Assembly (NCBI GenBank): GCA_029256035.1
Contig: JAQSYR010000007.1
Span: 1 to 31,931 of the forward strand
From: Anaerocolumna sp.
GTDB taxonomy: Bacteria; Bacillota; Clostridia; Lachnospirales; Lachnospiraceae
Direction of reading: 5' to 3'
DNA: 31,931 nt
This document shows, piece by piece, positions 31,078-31,931 of this stretch. Numbering within the stretch: the stretch's first letter is position 1; each line of letters starts with the position of its first letter. Both the position numbers and the translations under genes were made by a program. The notes under the pieces are model-generated. The model did not search any database, had not been told where the DNA came from, and was given only the letters and a program-made list of their open reading frames with translations.

Positions 31078-31931
31078 ATGGAAACCGTAAATATTAAAAT
31101 AAATGGTGCCGATATTGCTGCACCAAAAGGCGCTACCATACTGGAGGCTGCTAGATTGGCACATATTGATATTCCAACTCTTTGCTTCTTAAAAGAGATT
31201 AATGAAATAGGAGCTTGCCGTATCTGTGTAGTTGAAGTAAAAGGTGCCAGAAGTCTGGTTGCATCCTGCGTATACCCGGTAAATGAGGGCATGGAAGTAT
31301 GGACCAATACACCAAAAGTATTAGATTCAAGAAAAAGAACCCTGGAACTCATTCTTTCAGATCATGATAAAAAATGTTTATCTTGTGTAAGAAGTGGTAA
31401 CTGTGAGCTTCAAACATTAAGTAAAGCATTTGGCATTGAAGATGATAGTAAATTTAAAGGGGACGAAAATCATTTTGAAATAGATTACACTGCTGCTCAC
31501 ATGTATCGTGATAATAATAAATGTATCCTTTGCAGACGTTGTACTGCAGTATGTGAAAAGACTCAGGCAGTAGGTGTTATCGGACCAAATGAGCGTGGTT
31601 TTAAAACTATGATAGGTTCCGCATTTGATATGGGACTTGGAGAAACCAGTTGTGTATCCTGTGGACAGTGTATTGCTGTATGTCCTACCGGTGCACTTTC
31701 AGAAAAAGATTTGACAAAAGATGTATTTGCTGCCATTGCAGATCCAAAAAAACATGTTATTGTTCAAACTGCTCCTTCTGTACGTGCTGGACTTGGAGAA
31801 GAGTTTGGTTATCCTATAGGAACTAATGTAGAAGGTAAGATGGTTGCAGCACTTCGTCGCTTAGGCTTTGACAGAGTATTTGATACTGATTTTGCTGCTG
31901 ACTTAACGATTATGGAAGAAGCCCATGAATT
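31078..31931 (+). CDS. hydA: HydA-type catalytic [FeFe]-hydrogenase subunit, 3' end off the window
   Basis: The first 284 codons are present and open. An N-terminal [2Fe-2S] plant-ferredoxin domain (CFLKEINEIGACRICVVEV) is followed by the His-Cys3 cluster (SDHDKKCLSCVRSGNCELQ). Two 4Fe-4S motifs (CILCRRCTAVC, CVSCGQCIAVCPTGAL) come next, then the start of the H-cluster domain (VIVQTAPSVRAGLGEEFG, RRLGFDRVFDTDFAADLTIMEE). The TAPSVR and FAADLTIMEE phrases are those of catalytic group A enzymes. AAGGAGG precedes the ATG, 35 bp after hydB. The H-cluster signatures lie beyond the edge. Confidence 0.95.
   Translation, partial: METVNIKINGADIAAPKGATILEAARLAHIDIPTLCFLKEINEIGACRICVVEVKGARSLVASCVYPVNEGMEVWTNTPKVLDSRKRTLELILSDHDKKCLSCVRSGNCELQTLSKAFGIEDDSKFKGDENHFEIDYTAAHMYRDNNKCILCRRCTAVCEKTQAVGVIGPNERGFKTMIGSAFDMGLGETSCVSCGQCIAVCPTGALSEKDLTKDVFAAIADPKKHVIVQTAPSVRAGLGEEFGYPIGTNVEGKMVAALRRLGFDRVFDTDFAADLTIMEEAHE

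Overview
The window reads as chromosomal DNA of a low-GC, anaerobic, fermentative Bacillota, most likely a Lachnospiraceae/clostridial species. This is inferred from the AT-rich base composition, strong AGGAGG-type ribosome binding sites and a large [FeFe]-hydrogenase locus. No rRNA or tRNA gene was seen, and the species is not identified.

Layout. (1) 1-1887: the 5' part of a glycerol-dehydrogenase-type gene (minus strand, lacking its usual N-terminus, running off the left edge) diverges from an AraC regulator with a PocR sensory domain. (2) 1900-4068: a 2.1 kb segment carrying a DarT/DarG DNA ADP-ribosylation toxin-antitoxin pair. It lies between a degenerate and an intact copy of a preQ1-I riboswitch-like sequence. 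(3) about 4069-17388: a 13.3 kb integrative element. It has a tyrosine integrase and an excisionase-like gene at the left end, then a group II-type reverse transcriptase, regulators and DUF6076. A recombination/anti-restriction block follows (RadC-like, a predicted annealing-type protein, ArdC, DUF3848, a Cys-rich protein, DUF5688). The right end is a putative defence locus: an HNH protein and a SLATT-like membrane protein divergent from a second, unusual reverse transcriptase whose leader can fold into a structured RNA. No relaxase or conjugation gene is visible. (4) 17276-17879: promoter, intact preQ1-I aptamer and a queT (queuosine-precursor transporter) gene broken by an internal deletion and frameshift. 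(5) 18046-19437: asnS. (6) 19594-31931: a hydrogenase region with four H-cluster-type proteins, namely a broken sensory-type protein with its PP2C/SpoIIE phosphatase, a group B-like hydrogenase, a third divergent hydrogenase-like protein in a minus-strand regulatory operon (DRTGG, HATPase, PHP), and a HydABC-type NADH-linked (probably bifurcating) hydrogenase cut by the right edge.

How it fits together. The two intact preQ1-I aptamers (4034-4068 and 17353-17387) have different but internally complementary stems, the same distance (49 nt) from a sigma-70-like -10 box, and a shared 15-bp tail (ACGTAAAACAAAACT). The simplest model is that an integrase used the conserved riboswitch tail as its attachment site. 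The element brought its own promoter and aptamer, so queT kept a riboswitch leader while the original leader was stranded on the other side. The third, degenerate copy at 1900-1928 suggests that the DarTG segment accreted at the same site. Inside the element, the HNH/SLATT/structured RNA/RT cluster is the best candidate for a little-described anti-phage system.

On the chromosomal side, the hydrogenase genes form a sensing and redox module. PAS, phosphatase, HATPase and DRTGG proteins accompany catalytic subunits that couple NADH and ferredoxin to H2. Three host genes (gldA-like, queT, the sensory hydrogenase) are visibly damaged, which points to gene decay in this strain or, less likely, to assembly errors.
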